DNA of 64,000 bases from Artemia franciscana (taxonomy: Eukaryota > Arthropoda > Branchiopoda > Anostraca > Artemiidae), in the NCBI RefSeq assembly GCF_032884065.1, contig NC_088867.1, forward strand, positions 806,001 to 870,000, in the 5' to 3' direction. How positions within the stretch are numbered: position 1 is the stretch's first letter; the number at the start of each line of letters is the position of its first letter. The notes under the pieces are model-generated. The model saw only the letters and a program-made list of their open reading frames with translations, was not told the DNA's origin and made no database searches. Shown here in pieces: positions 1 to 11,604 of this stretch. The translations under genes and the position numbers were made by a program.

Positions 1-525
1 CTACTGTAAATGGAAAAAACAAAGATGGGCAATTTACTTTAAGATGATGAACTCTAATTCCGTCAACATCAACAGAGCTTGATTTCAATTTCTTAACAGA
101 TGCAATTACAGCATCAACAGAAACGGATAGAACTTGTGCCTGAGTCAAGGAAGACGGGAGAACCGAATCAAACAACTTGGAGTAAAATGCCTGCACTATA
201 TAATTCACTTTGGAAAAACTTAATAATGCTTAGACCACACAGCTGACGAGATGGGGCAATTAAGATTTGCTGAGTTATCTAATTTAGACGAATTAATCAC
301 TTTGTCCCATCCATTTTTGTTGGTAGGATAACCTAACCCTTTATATCGACTTGATCGCAGACGTTTTTTAAACACACGCTTGGTTTTTTGTGTTATTTCA
401 AATACATTTCCGGATTGTGGTCGACCATTATCAATCCATATCCGCAGCCACAATATGGCTTTATTTTTCACAGTTCTCAGTTCAGGGTCACATGACCATA
501 TTGATTTCCTTGTACTTCTTCTCAC
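1..525 (-). pseudogene. LINE linker and N-terminal reverse-transcriptase fragment
   Basis: From about 525 to 220 the frame carries the linker (WSCDPELRTVKNKAILWLRI). From about 190 to 1 another frame reads SVKKLKSSSVDVDGIRVHHL, which matches the K-K-x-K-S-x-x-x-x-x-D-G-I start of LINE RT domains. The RT core lies to the left of the window. At least one frameshift separates the two parts. Confidence 0.7.
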
Positions 526-818
526 TCGCTCCTGAAGGACAGCAACCTCCTCAGCATGTTTTAAATATCACACAATTTTGTTGTAGCACTGATTCAGTTC
601 ATAATTTCTTTTTGTAGAGTGAACATTAGGCTGTACTAAGTGAAAAGGTACACGTCAAGAACCAAGGAGTATGGCCAGGATTGAAATATATAGTGCCATA
701 TTAGCATTTTTCAAGTTACTCCGAACAAACCATTTAGAGGCAGAGGAATCTACCTGGGCTGTACTCTAAGTTCTAATAAAAAAAATAGAATGATAATGGA
801 AGGTGATCAATATCCTGC

Positions 819-1118
819 TCATTTTCGGTGGCATGCACTGTTGGAGATGTGATAAACGGGGAACAAATCAATATCCGATAGGCTGCCAGAATTATGGATG
901 TACGAAAAAGATAAATACTTCGTAATTATTCTGTAATTAGGAAGACTATCAAGAAGGTTCATAGAACGCACAGAATCAAGCTTTACGTCAGTGTTCATAT
1001 CACCAATAATAATAAATTCGCAAGCATCCTTGCTTATTCTATGGAGGAGAGTTTTTAAACTTCCACATGCTTTGGAGAATTTATTCAAAGAAGTCATATT
1101 TGTCTCATCATGAGGCAT
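819..1118 (-). pseudogene. LINE endonuclease domain fragment
   Basis: The APE-type endonuclease signature is visible: FIIIGDMNTDV (GDxN motif) and, later, SYIHNSGSLSDID (the S-x-x-D-h-D block). This domain nicks target DNA for target-primed reverse transcription. It is truncated at both ends by frame breaks. Confidence 0.75.
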
Positions 1119-1443
1119 TATGTATTAATTAAAACAGTTTTGCCGAGTGTTATAGCTAGAAAATACTCGTCAGAAAAATAACATGTCGGAGACAAAAAGC
1201 TGATCTTTTTTTTTTATAATACATACTAAGCCCCCGGAAGGCCTTCTAGAAGTAGAAGCAGCATTTTGTTGTGAAAGTAAAGTGATTAGCACTGCTGTGC
1301 AGGAAGTTAACACTCACTCTTGTCAAAAGATGTTCCTGCAAGCATACAATGTCAAACTTACTGTACAGTTCATCAATGGTAAGATCCTTGTTTTGTATCC
1401 CTCAAATATTAAAAGACACAACTGATACTGATACAGACATTAA

Positions 1444-1701
1444 TTAAGTTTTAGGCAAATTATGACTTGCAATTGCTTTCAGTTTAGGACATGTGAAGCT
1501 ATACGAAACATGCTTGACTTTACAGTTTGGGCACATAGGTGACAAATTGCAAGGCGAGTCTCTATCTGAGACTTTGGGACCGGCACATCGAGCACATTTT
1601 GGTGTTGCACTGGAACAAGACGACTGGAGATGTTCAGGGGACCGGCAAATATTACAACAACGAGGAATCGCCTTGAACTCGTAAACGTGTAAGTTTTTCA
1701 T
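1444..1701 (-). pseudogene. LINE ORF1 fragment with CCHC zinc knuckles
   Basis: The frame contains CCNICRSPEHLQSSC, then PKCARCAGPK and CPNCKVKHVSYSFTCP: two to three Gag-like CX2CX4HX4C-type knuckles, some with altered spacing. Proteins of this type coat the LINE RNA. The start shown is only the first Met in the open frame. Upstream sequence continues the same element with breaks. Confidence 0.75.
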
Positions 1702-1861
1702 ATCCTACTTTAATACCTTGTCGTAATGCTTCGGCTCTTGACACTGCGTCAGAGAATTCCGGTTTTACCGCAGTGTATCTCCCTAACTTAGAGGCTTCAA
1801 CATCAAAAATCGTATTAGGAATGTCATCTTATTTTTAGATTAATAATACACAAATACACAT

Positions 1862-1990
1862 TGGGAAACTTGCAACAGAACTTTTTTTACACCAAAATGT
1901 TTAGAAAAATCAGCTTAATCACACAAAAAAAATCCCTCCAAATCCCCCTTGCACAACTGCCCGAAACCCCCCCTTGAAGAGGAAAAATAA
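1862..1990. repeat. Left terminal inverted repeat of the DNA transposon
   Basis: This matches the reverse complement of 4065-4195 with short gaps in G/C runs. It begins at GGGAAACTTGCAACAG and includes AAATCAGCTTAATCACAC. A diverged third copy of the same end lies at about 46275-46410. Confidence 0.65.
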
Positions 1991-2250
1991 GGGGGGTATT
2001 GGAATTTCTATTTGGACGTATTTTTCTGTTTAAGTGGTCGTATTCTATCAAATCGAGCATGACCAATCCGAGTCTGACGTCAGAAATCAATTTTTCCGTA
2101 CCCCAGTATCAATTTTAACCTTCAAGGAGGGGGGGGGGATAAAGTACGAAGATCGTTATTTGTCGGTTTGCTCCAGCTAAAGGATCATTTTATATCAAAT
2201 AAAGTACCGTATTGCCAAATATGAGGTCAAAAGGCGTTTCTTTTTACTAT

Positions 2251-3053
2251 TTACCTCATTTGCACCTCTAAGGGGCGTGTGGTGCGCCAGAGCATTTTGA
2301 CCTCCCATTCATTGTCATGAGTGTTACCACTGTTTGTCAAGAAAACAAAAGTCCTTGGTTGTGACTTAGCGGGTTTTTGGTAAGTGTAGAATGGCACGGT
2401 GCTCATTGACTTCATCTCATCTCCACTTACTTCTTTTCTTGGCACTGAAAGGTCTGTTGCCGGCAACTCAGGTGTAGACACTACAATAGGTCCCATTCCA
2501 TGAAAGATATTCAGGCCGTCAATAGTATCAATATGAAGATCAACGCTTTCTCTTCGGACTCTTCCAACAACGTTTGATTTACTGCTGCACATCTCTCAAT
2601 TTTGTTTACCTCCGACTACGAAGTCGAGTTTGTACAGTGTGTCAATTAAAATCGGGATGAAAAATTGTGGTGCAGCTGTGAAACCTGTCATATTTGTATA
2701 GGAGACAATTAATCCTCGCGGTCTGCTTGATGCATTATAGCCTGTCGAATAGCAGATATTAGACGAGGCGTGTCGACCCCTATCGATGAAACCAGTAGAC
2801 AAAGAGATGGGCACACGAAGTTCAAAGACTTCTCTATTGACGATATTTCGTTAAGAAATTCGTAGGAATGCTTCCTTGTCGTAATGGATTTGATTTCACT
2901 TCTTATTATCCTTCCAACGACTTTGATGAGCTGATCCCTTACTCCGTTTCCATTATCTGCTTTCACCTCTTGGTAAAATTCTCGTAATATCCTGTCAACC
3001 GTATCTCTAAATGTTACGAGTGTCTCTTTCCTTTTTGAATCGGACACAACCAC
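2251..3053 (-). pseudogene. Transposon protein fragments, middle region
   Basis: Two overlapping-frame pieces (3053-2709 and 2592-2251) continue the same element. The first holds a helical segment (VTFRDTVDRILREFYQEVK ... KVVGRIIRSEIKSI). The second (DLHIDTIDGLNIFHGMGP) resembles the part of the family just after the helical region. The catalytic-looking C-terminal part seen at 45000-45800 is absent here, so this copy has an internal deletion. Confidence 0.5.
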
Positions 3054-3159
3054 TTACTCGCCATATTCAATAATTGGCAAATTCTTGGCTTGATGGAAGC
3101 TGTAGGCCAAACTATCACAGTCAGTTTCAGAATATGAGCCATCTGTCTTAAAATGATCG

Positions 3160-3402
3160 TCAAAGGTACAGGTTCTTCACTGCTGGTATAGCACCAAAGT
3201 GCTTCTTCGAGACGGCTTTCCTTGTACTATCGCACGGTCTTCCCTTCCGTTTCTTTGGTGGAGGCACTTCACTCACCTCTTCTTGACCACAGCATTTCTG
3301 TGGAACCTCTTTTCCTGTCCTGAAATTCACTGAGCATATTTGATGATAAGCGGCATCCTCTGCATGAAGGTCAGAAGTCTTTGAATTTATCCGACCAAGC
3401 AC
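3160..3402 (-). pseudogene. Transposon protein fragment with DLHA-x-DA-x-YH motif
   Basis: It contains SDLHAEDAAYHQICSVNFRT, the most recognisable block of this TE-associated protein family, followed by a basic Pro/Lys stretch (PPPKKRKGRP) that may be a nuclear localisation signal. The family is common in invertebrate genomes and usually multicopy. I do not know its enzymatic class. Confidence 0.65.
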
Positions 3403-3475
3403 TGTTATGGCCTACCGATCATTTACACATTTCACTAATCGAGTAGTTGAAGCTATGAGTTCGTATTGCATAAGC

Positions 3476-3697
3476 TTAAGCGAGTTCGCGACTTGTGATC
3501 TTGCATAATTGCACTGCTTGACCACAGAATAGGCAGTTCTTCGAAAATTCAAAACATGGAGCTGAAGACCTGGTCGGGGGAACTAAAACCGGTCCTTTCT
3601 GCTCAAGTTTCATTTGAGCTTTCTTTTCTCTGTTGATCGGACGTCTGTCACAGTAGTTACGACGACACGCGGTGTGGACTTTATTTTTGGTCATCAC
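3476..3697 (-). pseudogene. Transposon protein fragment, N-terminal CxxC region
   Basis: The frame reads CRRNYCDRR early and ENCLFCGQ-like later (FSKNCLFCGQAVQLCK), a Cys pair resembling a zinc-binding finger. In the family this region precedes the DLHA motif, which is found just downstream on the same strand at 3402-3160 in another frame. The function is unknown. Confidence 0.55.
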
Positions 3698-4064
3698 AGC
3701 TATACTGCTACTGTTTTCGTTGCTTGGTTCGACTGCCCTAGGAATGACACGTGAACGTATAATTAGATAGACGTATCCATTAACAAATGAACTAACATCT
3801 TCTTATGCAATTCTAATAAGGGGGGGGGGTAATGCCAGAATTGCCTCTCACTCAATTGGACTATCTGTCTTGGCTTTTTCTAAAATTAGCCGTGACTTTT
3901 ATGCCCACAACTATTCCAATTTAATTCAAACACCTAGAAGAACAAACTCAGCTTGAATGATACACAGTAGATGGCATTCCACAAATGAAGTTGAAAAGCA
4001 GAAATGATTAATGAGAATCGATTTTCCATTTCGATTTCGAGAAGTGAAAATTGATTTTCCCCCC

Positions 4065-4195
4065 TCATTTTTCTCCTTCAAGGAGGAATTTGGGGTACTT
4101 GTGCAAGGGGGATGGGGGGGGGGATTTTTTGTGTGATTAAGCTGATTTTTCTTACCTTTTTCGTGCAAAAAAAATTCTGTTGCAATTTCCCCGAG
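4065..4195. repeat. Right terminal inverted repeat of the DNA transposon
   Basis: This is the inverted partner of 1862-1990: GTGTGATTAAGCTGATTT and TTGTGCAAGGGGG are visible. The homopolymer G run varies between copies. Confidence 0.65.
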
Positions 4196-4199
4196 GTTT

Positions 4200-5640
4200 G
4201 ACCACTTTTGTCCGTATGTTTCCTCCACCAAAATGGCTTTAAACTATGATCATAATTTATACATGTATGAAAAGACAAGGTTTCATTCTGTCTAAAACCC
4301 GACACCCCATTGAAAACTATCAAGAACAGGAACAGGTGAAAAAGTATTTTCATTTACCTTAAATATACGAAGGCAGGCTTATTCAAAGCTTAGTAGTACA
4401 TAAATAACTAAACCTGTAGTCAAAATGAGTATATCGGAGGCAGCGAGTGCTGCCTAAGTAAAATGGGAATTGGGCTAAATGTATTTTTTTTTATTTCTCC
4501 AGGGCCCTTCTTATGTAAGGAGTTGTCGCAAAAACTTCGAAGAGAGCTCACTCGATTGAAAATTGGAAGTCCCAGTGTTCTTTGCAAGAGTCCAAAGAGA
4601 TTGGGGGGCAACTAGCCCCCTCGCCCTTTTCAGATGACCCGCCTTCCTGAACCGAAATAAAGCATTTTGAGATTCTAATTTTGCTCAAAAGGGTCGAAAG
4701 GTCCAATAACTATTTCACTGAGAATGATGGGACCCCCACAGCCCCTGGGGCAGTGGTTATAAATTACGCAGTTTGTCCAATTTTCGTATATAGGATTTTT
4801 TTATATTAGGTAAAGGGAGAATCTTTGATTCTGGGTCTTTCCAAAAAGATTAAGGGTATTAAGGTTACACTGTAGTCATCCAGGTTATCAAAAAGGTGTA
4901 GCTGCAATATCTTAGAAACGGCTGAGGGTATTAATTAGGGTGTCAGAAGGGTGTATTTGTGATATATTAGGAACAGCTAAGGATATTAAATTGAAACTTT
5001 CAATGGATATTAAGAAGTAAGAGTAAAGAGAAGTAAAAGTAAGAGTAAATCAAAAGATTATATGTGTATCCAGATTGTCAAGAAGGATACCCAGGAACAG
5101 GTAAGAATTTTGCACTGGAACTTTCAAGACAGGTTGTCGGAGATGTTCGACCGAATAAAAAGACAATGTGTGTATCTAAAGTTGTCAAAAAGGCGTATCG
5201 CATAACATTTTGCTCCTTTCTCCTTTATTATTTACAGTGAACGCTAATAAATAAAGAAGAGAAAAGTCTCGCTGTCCTAAAAATTTCTGTGAATTTCTAT
5301 AGGGATCTGTATATTTTATCTTCAAGAACGGGGGAGAGGTTTAAGAGCATTTTGTCTGTCAATACACTAGAATATATTCTCATTTTATAATCTCAAAATT
5401 TTTCTTGACTCTTTTCTTTGTTATTTTGCAGCCACAATAACCAATTGGCAAGAACAAAAAATGTGTCGTGGTATTCTTAAAAATGTTTGAATATTTATAG
5501 AGGGCTTTATATTTCTTCATCAGGGGAGGGAGAGGCTTAAGCGAAGAATTGCATATTATTGTCTAGTGTATTTTTAATTCGATACACAAAAGTATATCCT
5601 CAATTTTTACTCTCGATTTCTTCAAGTAAATATTTATAAT
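4200..5640. other. No gene seen; degenerate dispersed repeats
   Basis: Short open frames here look random. The stretch contains low-copy degenerate motifs shared with other parts of the window, such as a GGGGGCAACTAG-type piece near 4600 and the TTAAGGTTACACTGTAGT / GTCAAAAAGG pieces at 4850-5200 that recur near 8800, 9720 and 12100. Confidence 0.5.
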
Positions 5641-5799
5641 GATTTTCAGAATTTGACTACCATTTTCTTTTGGCAAATACTAAGAAACACAGTTTCACAT
5701 TAAGAGTCCTTGTCAGGGCTAGAAATAAAATTAAGAAGGAAGAAATTGGTATAATGACTACTTTGGATATTGATGTCATTATGAAGTTGGTTATCCTTG

Positions 5800-6190
5800 T
5801 AAATGAATATTCTCTTTATTTTGGTTTTAAAGGTGAATTTAGAAACAAGTGTTTGTTTTGGCCATGGGGGCATTCTTCTCTCCTTTGTTGGCAAATCTTT
5901 TCATGGACTCTATTGAAACCTCCGCGATAAACAGCTTAAGGTTCTCCCCTTGTTTCTGGGGCAGATTCATGGACGATGTGGTTTGCATTTGGAAACACGT
6001 TTTAGATTCCTAAGATCTTTTCAATAAACATTTAAATAGTTTTGATAAAAATTAAAATTTAAAGTCGAGTTTAAAGAAACTAAACAAACTATTTTTTCTT
6101 GATATCTTATAATTAAAACTAATTTCCATTTATTGTTTTTAATATACAGAAAGCCTAAACACAGTGATAGGCATTTGAATTGTCATTCGT
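5800..6190 (+). pseudogene. Penelope-like reverse transcriptase fragment
   Basis: In shifted frames the plus strand reads FKGEF, a PWG/AMG-like step, LLANLFMDS-like residues and then WGRFMDDVVCIWKH. These match the A-x-G-x-P-L-S-P...IFM and (Y/F)-x-DD catalytic blocks of Penelope RT. MDD around 5970-5985 is the catalytic Asp pair. Frameshifts near 5850 and stops after 6000 make it non-functional. Confidence 0.65.
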
Positions 6191-6204
6191 GTGACCTATT
6201 TCAA

Positions 6205-7224
6205 TGAAACTTACCGAAAGTAAGGAGTGACATTAGAGCTTAAAACGAACATAAATTACTCTGTATATGCAAGGGTCTGTCCCCTGCTCAACACCCCGCT
6301 CTTAACGCTGAAGTTTATTATTGTTTTAAAAAGTAGAGCTGTGAGAAAGAGTCAAACCTTAGGGCCCAACCTATTTTTTATTTAATTTCTCTTTTTTAAT
6401 AATGATGAAAATCCAGCACCCCCTTCATGTAAATTCTCTTCCCCGTGATAAATTACTCCATGGAAAGATCCTCCCACTTAATCCCCTACCCCCAACCACC
6501 ACCACTAGAAAAAAAAACCTGAAAACGTCTGTATACTTCCGAATAACCAATGCTATATGTAAACACTGGGGAAAATTCATAACTTAAAGGCTTTACCCCG
6601 AGGACTCTGGGGGATTAAGTCGTCCTCGAAAACATTGTTATGGGATTTTTTACTACGCTGAACAAAATGCCTGTCTCGAAATTTTAGTCCGGTGACTTTG
6701 GGAAAAAAGAGCGTGAGAGGGGGTCTAGTTGCACCCCAATTTTTTAATCACTTAAAAAGGCACTACAGCTTTTATTTCCATTAGAATGAGCCCTCTGGCG
6801 ACATTTTAGGACTACTGGGTTGACACGATCACCCCTGAAAAAAAAGATAACAACAAAAAAACAAATAAACATACATCCGTGATGTTTCTTCTGGCAAGAA
6901 TATACAAAATTCAACATTTTTGCGGATAGGAGCTTGAAACCTCTATTGTAGGGTTCTCTGATACGCTGAATCTGATGGTGTTATTTTCAACAATATTCCA
7001 TGACTTTTAAGGGTTCTTTTTCCCTTTAATTACGAAAATAAAGCAAATTTTCTCAGTTTCGCAACTTTTGATGAGTAATCTTAAACTTAATGAAACTTAT
7101 ATATTTAAATTCAGCATAAAAATCCAATTCTTTTGATGTATCTATTTGTATCAACATTCTGGTTTTAGAGTTTTGTTACTATTGAACCGGGTCGCTCCTT
7201 ACTACAATTCGTTACCACGAACTG
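6205..7224 (+). repeat. Hairpin-ended dispersed repeat, copy 1
   Basis: It starts with AGTAAGGAGTGACATTA-like sequence and ends with GGGTCGCTCCTTACTAC followed by a hairpin (7205-7224, CGTTACCACG centre). It shares TAGGGTTCTCTGATACGCTG (about 6950) with the copies at 14290, 48880, 51830, 56580 and 59640. No protein is encoded. It appears inserted in a Penelope-like element. Confidence 0.7.
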
Positions 7225-7225
7225 T

Positions 7226-7480
7226 GTGATTTTGCTTGAACATAACATTAATGCATGCTTCCAATCGGTAAGACCAATAGGTAGTTTCCTTAATTTCGTG
7301 AAGGATTTAATCCGGGGAAATTTAGTTAGTGGGCTGTATGAAAGACCTCGTTCTTGTGGAAAGTTTTATGTTGGTAGAACCCACCAACAATTTCTTGCAA
7401 GATTTATTGAACATCGCAACTCAATTGAAAAAAGGACACGGCTACTTCTAATGATAGTGGTTTTTCATTAGTGGCAGAGG
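7226..7480 (+). pseudogene. Penelope-like GIY-YIG endonuclease fragment
   Basis: The frame contains SGLYERPRSCGKFYVGRTHQ and then RFIEHRNSI. GLYE...CGKFYVGRT is the GIY-YIG core with the conserved downstream Arg and Glu-His. In Penelope-like elements this domain follows the RT and opens the target. It ends at a stop shortly after the core. Confidence 0.75.
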
Positions 7481-7559
7481 GAGGCTAAAGAAATTTAAAA
7501 AACATATGTTTGCTAATCTTTTAATAAATAGGGGGACGGGAAATTTAAATATTGACCAA

Positions 7560-9640
7560 ATTTATCATCGTCTCTTAAAAAATGAATCAATAGTCAATTA
7601 GGGAATTAAGATTTTACATAATCACTAGGGGAATAGATACTTGACCAAAAAGAGTTGCTTCAATAATAGCTAACAAGAAGATTATTTCGCAACAGAATAA
7701 TTAACTTAGTTTCAGTCTTTATAATTTTTTTCTCAGTTGCTTTGGTGTTCTTATTGAAGTAACTCTAATTGCTTTTTTCCCTACGTCGGTCAGTTGCTAC
7801 AATTGTACTTTCTTAATATTGGTGGTGGTTTCATTTGTTTTTAGTTTTGTAGTTTTTTTTATCTTTGTTTCTCTTGTGCTGAGGACGCCTAGTCTGCTGA
7901 CAGGCAAAACATCCGCGTTGTTTTAGTCATTCATTCTTTCCCTCTAATTGCGGCATTCTCAATTGTTGTTTTTTCTTTGAGTTTTACCTCGCTCTGTTGT
8001 TTTTTTGTTTTTTTTTTGCATTAGTCCAGTCGATATATTTCAGTGTATAGTCTATGAATTCGCTTGCCCTAAGATGAGTGGTCCCTTCAGATCTTGTACA
8101 ATGGGTACCATAAACAATAAGGCCGTTTACCTACAAATAAGTAAAGCCTCATAAATCCATTTGGATATAGTTCGTTTGGAGATGGGTTTTTAAAGCCATA
8201 CGATGATTGAGAAAAAAATGTTAGGTATATTTGCAAATATCCTCATTCTTGTGCACTTGGTCAAACGGGTAACCAGGCACAGTGACAATTGTTGAAAAGG
8301 CTGAAACTCAGTCATTTATTTTTGGTTGCCCTGTTTTGTTCTTTTTAACAATTTATTAATTTTAAAACTAATACCCGTCTTCATTTCGTGTCATGTTACT
8401 AAATGACAAAGTGGCTAATGCCTCAAATAAACGGTTTTCAATATTCCAGGATGTTGATCGAAATAGGCTAAATACACATTTTACATCCAAAATAATAGAA
8501 ACTTGAGAAGACTACAGCTTAATTAAGTACATGTCATTAAACATCCCCTTCCTTTTTTTCATAATGAATCCTGCATGTAAACAACAGAAAAGTTGCATAA
8601 TTTATAATCCTTACCCGTGGGCTGAGTGGGCTATGGCCTGCCCAGAGATATAGCTATTATAGCCTTTTGACTATTTTGAATGAAAGGGCTGTTTAAAAAA
8701 TTTACTGATGTTGAGATGATATTTAAATCTGAAAGGGAAGGCGGCCCTCGGACACCTCCGGTGCCTCCTCAACATTCCCTGAAAGTTTCAACTTAATACC
8801 TTAAGCCATATCCTTAGATAATGCTGATATTCCTTTTTGACAACCAGCATGCATTTTGTGTTTGGGATTGTCTGAACATTTCCTTAAGGTTTAAAACGAA
8901 AATACCTGTATATTAATGTAATGCAACTTGCACAACTTTCAACCCTTTATTAACCCCTAAGGTACACTTTCAGATTATTTTCAATTAGTGGCTAGAAATT
9001 ATGACTCTTCTTTCATTAAAAATAGTTCAAAGATCATATAACAAGGCTTTTGGGGTTGATACAGAGCCAAGGGATGAGGGTTGTAAGTTATTCCCCTGGG
9101 GCATTTAAGGTTCTTATGGAAGGGATGGTTTTGTAAACTTCAGATGTGTCTCATTTGGTTGAAATTGGAAGTTCTAGTTCCTTTTTAAGGGTCAGATGTG
9201 ATGGAGGTCAACTAACCCTCTAACTACCCTTCTTTTCACCAAACGCATCTGATTGAAATTGTGCGATGGTCGTTTTGTTTAAAATAGCCCAAAGAACATA
9301 TAAAAATGCCTCCAGGCTTGACACAGCCCCCCAGAGTTCTGGGGAAAGGGCTTTAAGTTATGCCCTTGTGGCATATATGGTTTCTATGAATGGCGTTTTG
9401 ATGTTTTGAGTGTAACCCGTCCCTCCTCCTATGCCCATCATTTCCCAAACAAACATCCAAATGAAACTTTGAGACATCTTTTTCTTCAGCATTGTTGACA
9501 GGCTTTGCAATTGTGTGTTTGGAGATACCCCCTGAGGCTTTCTGGCAAGGGCTGTAAGTTAGCCAATTGTTCATTGTTTATACATGGTATATGTTATTGG
9601 GAAAGGGTATACGTCATATTTGATTTCTATTTTTCTAAAA
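7560..9640. other. No gene seen; Penelope 3' flank and degenerate repeats
   Basis: Sequence near 7880-7920 (GAGGACGCC...GCAAAACATCCGCG) resembles the region after the Penelope ORF. From about 8700 to 9600 there are inverted pieces of the dispersed trinucleotide-bearing repeat (CCCTGAAAGTTTCAACTTA) and pieces with TGGGG...TTAAGTTATGCCC that recur near 42770. No coding frame is supported. Confidence 0.5.
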
Positions 9641-9649
9641 TACGAAGGG

Positions 9650-10080
9650 AAATAATATGATTCTTTCAGGGAATGATGTGGGGAGTGTTGAACTAAATCA
9701 AAACATGTTAAGTGTATATGGGTTGTCAAAAGGATATAAGTCATTAATGACTAAGTATATTAATTTGGAATTTTCAGAAAATAATAAGGGAGATGATCGA
9801 TTGACCAAAAAGACTACAACTACTACTGCTTCTACAGATCCCACAACTACTATTACTACTACCGCTACTATGACTAAAACTATTGCTTCTTTAGAAAGTA
9901 CTGCTAAGGCTGAGGATATTGAAAAAATATCTGAAAAAATGTTGAGGGAAATTTGCTGATACGAAGGAAATTGCTGGTACGAGTGCATCAGGAACATTTT
10001 TGGAACGGCTTATCGTATCAAAAGGAAACTTTAGGGGCATCATGAGTGAGATGTTCAGTTTACCAAGAGGAAAAATGTAC
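9650..10080 (+). repeat. Dispersed repeat carrying an ACT-type trinucleotide tract, copy 1
   Basis: Order of parts: AGTGTTGAACTAAATCAAAA, GGTTGTCAAAAGGATATAAG, then a degenerate (ACT/ACC)n run at 9818-9900. The same order recurs near 12060-12530, 13060-13450 and 47990-48420, and inverted at 62560-64000. The Thr-rich frame through it (9657-9959) is a by-product of the triplet run, not a gene. Confidence 0.6.
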
Positions 10081-10454
10081 CTGTTGCTACTGCTATTAAT
10101 ACTGCTGCTACTATTGTTACTAAGAATAAGAATAATAATTTATTTATAAACCTCTCCACCAAACAGAGTGAGGACAGTGGAGTAAAAAGAGAGAAAGCAG
10201 AATAAACATCAGAAAAGAAAACAACACAAGAAAATAAAACAACACATAGGTCCAACAAAATCAACAGAACAAACGGATGAGAACAAATGTAAAAAGGTAC
10301 AACACAATACAAAATCAACAAGGAAAAAGGGCAACAAAACAAACGGTTGAGCCCGTGATATGGGGTAAGCCGTCGATATGCTTGTGCCGATAACTTATCA
10401 TAAAGCTCCTGTAGTTTTGCAGTTATATTGGGAACTTGTATTTTCAGATTATTC

Positions 10455-11403
10455 TCAGAAGTGAAATCTACGTTGTTTACATAAGTCACTCTTTTTCAGG
10501 AGAATGAGGGACCCAGAAAGATAGAATATAGAGTGATCACAAAAAACAGAATGCAAAGAAACCATGGCCTTTCGATTATACTTAGACCGGTTTGATACAA
10601 TCTTAGAGCATTCAATTATGACTTTTTTACAAGCTTCAGATATTGTAGACTTACGGGAGGACAAAATATTTTTACAAATTGTTAAACCAAGCCACCGAAA
10701 AATTTCAACAGAGGGAATGGATGTATTTTTAATTTGAAGAGGTGTATTTGGGAAGGTACCGGTTAAAACAAATATATTCGCATTTTTCAAGATTCAGATT
10801 TAGTCCAATATCAAGGAAACCTTTTTAACCCTTTGAACTGTGCGGGACAGGAAAGATTTGCATCTACTGATAAGGGGAATATCATCTGCGTAAGCAATGT
10901 ATGACACGTCAGTAAACCCCATAAAGTACGTCTGAGAGATCTTGACAATTATCAAAGCAATGCACATCTTGAAAATATAAGGTGACAACACTCCACCTTG
11001 ACGTACACCATAATGGACTGCAATATTTTCGTGCATGAGAGTCCTATTTAGTTCTAACGCAAGTGTGAATGACTGTACAAGTATCTCAGAACAAAGACAA
11101 TAGAAATATTTACACCATTTACAGAAAGAGAATACAAAGCTTGACTATGAACAATATTATCGCCCTGTGGGCGCGTGCACAACTTATTCCTTGCTTGAAC
11201 CCGTACTGATTTCTCCATAAAATGATTGAAGGAAGTAAAACATATTCAAAAATCTTGCTTAGCGTATACGTGATTGTAATGGGGTGACAAGAAGAACAAG
11301 CAGAAGCATCCTTTCCGTGTGTCAATATTGATGGAACAGTTGCAGAGAGGAAATTGTCAGAAACTATGGAAATAACCAAACGCATTTGAAATAATAATTG
11401 CAA
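10455..11403 (-). pseudogene. LINE reverse transcriptase fragments
   Basis: Piece 11403-11119 has ITITYTLSKIFEYVLLP and NQYGFKQG (the Y-R-P-I-S-x-x-x-x-x-K-x-x-E and G-F-x-x-x blocks). Piece 11036-10800 has YGVRQGGVLSPYIF and YIAYADDIPLIS, the RT catalytic box with YADD intact. Piece 10790-10455 has FRWLGLTI, typical of the RT thumb. Stops and frameshifts separate them. Confidence 0.8.
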
Positions 11404-11604
11404 ATGTAAACATCAGTTCTTTGGAGTCAGGCCCAATATTTTTAACGGAAATACCATCTATATCACATTATTGCAATTTGAGCCGCTTCACTGACTTAAT
11501 GATAAGGTCATACAAAACGGGTAAGACATGCCGCTGTGACGGGTTACGAGATAAACAAATGTGTTGTAACTTACTATACACAGAATGCACAGAATGGTTT
11601 AACT

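Larger units (their letters stand above)
1..1850 (-). mobile_element. LINE remnant (CCHC ORF1 + endonuclease + start of RT), continues past left edge
   Basis: On the minus strand the order is ORF1 zinc knuckles (1701-1444), endonuclease (1118-819), linker (about 620-220) and the N-terminal RT segment (about 190-1). That is the normal order of a Jockey/CR1/R1-like non-LTR retrotransposon. Reading frames are broken between the parts, so it is a fossil. Its linker (ILWLRIWIDNGRPQSG) is clearly related to the one at 11940-11605, so both belong to one family. Confidence 0.8.
1862..4195 (-). mobile_element. TIR-flanked DNA transposon derivative encoding a DLHAxDAxYH-type protein
   Basis: Inverted termini at 1862-1990 and 4065-4195 flank four broken minus-strand ORFs (3697-3476, 3402-3160, 3053-2709, 2592-2251). 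The termini share AGCTTAATCACACAAAAA, the CCCTTGCAC block and a CCTTGAAG block. The ORFs belong to a repeated invertebrate protein family that I know only as uncharacterised, with a Cys-rich N-terminus and a DLHA-x-DA-x-YH motif. A copy of the 3' half of this family lies at 43530-46410, and a piece of its 5' untranslated part at 32830-33020. Confidence 0.65.
5640..7560 (+). mobile_element. Penelope-like element remnant, interrupted by a hairpin-ended repeat
   Basis: The RT part (about 5800-6190) and the GIY-YIG endonuclease part (7226-7480) of a Penelope-like element are in the correct order on the plus strand. A copy of the hairpin-ended dispersed repeat (about 6205-7224) lies between them, so it inserted into the element. 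Frames are broken by stops. Confidence 0.65.

Noticed and set aside
9657..9959. Thr-rich 100-codon frame
   Set aside because: It comes from ACT triplets within a dispersed repeat; no start context or homologous protein.
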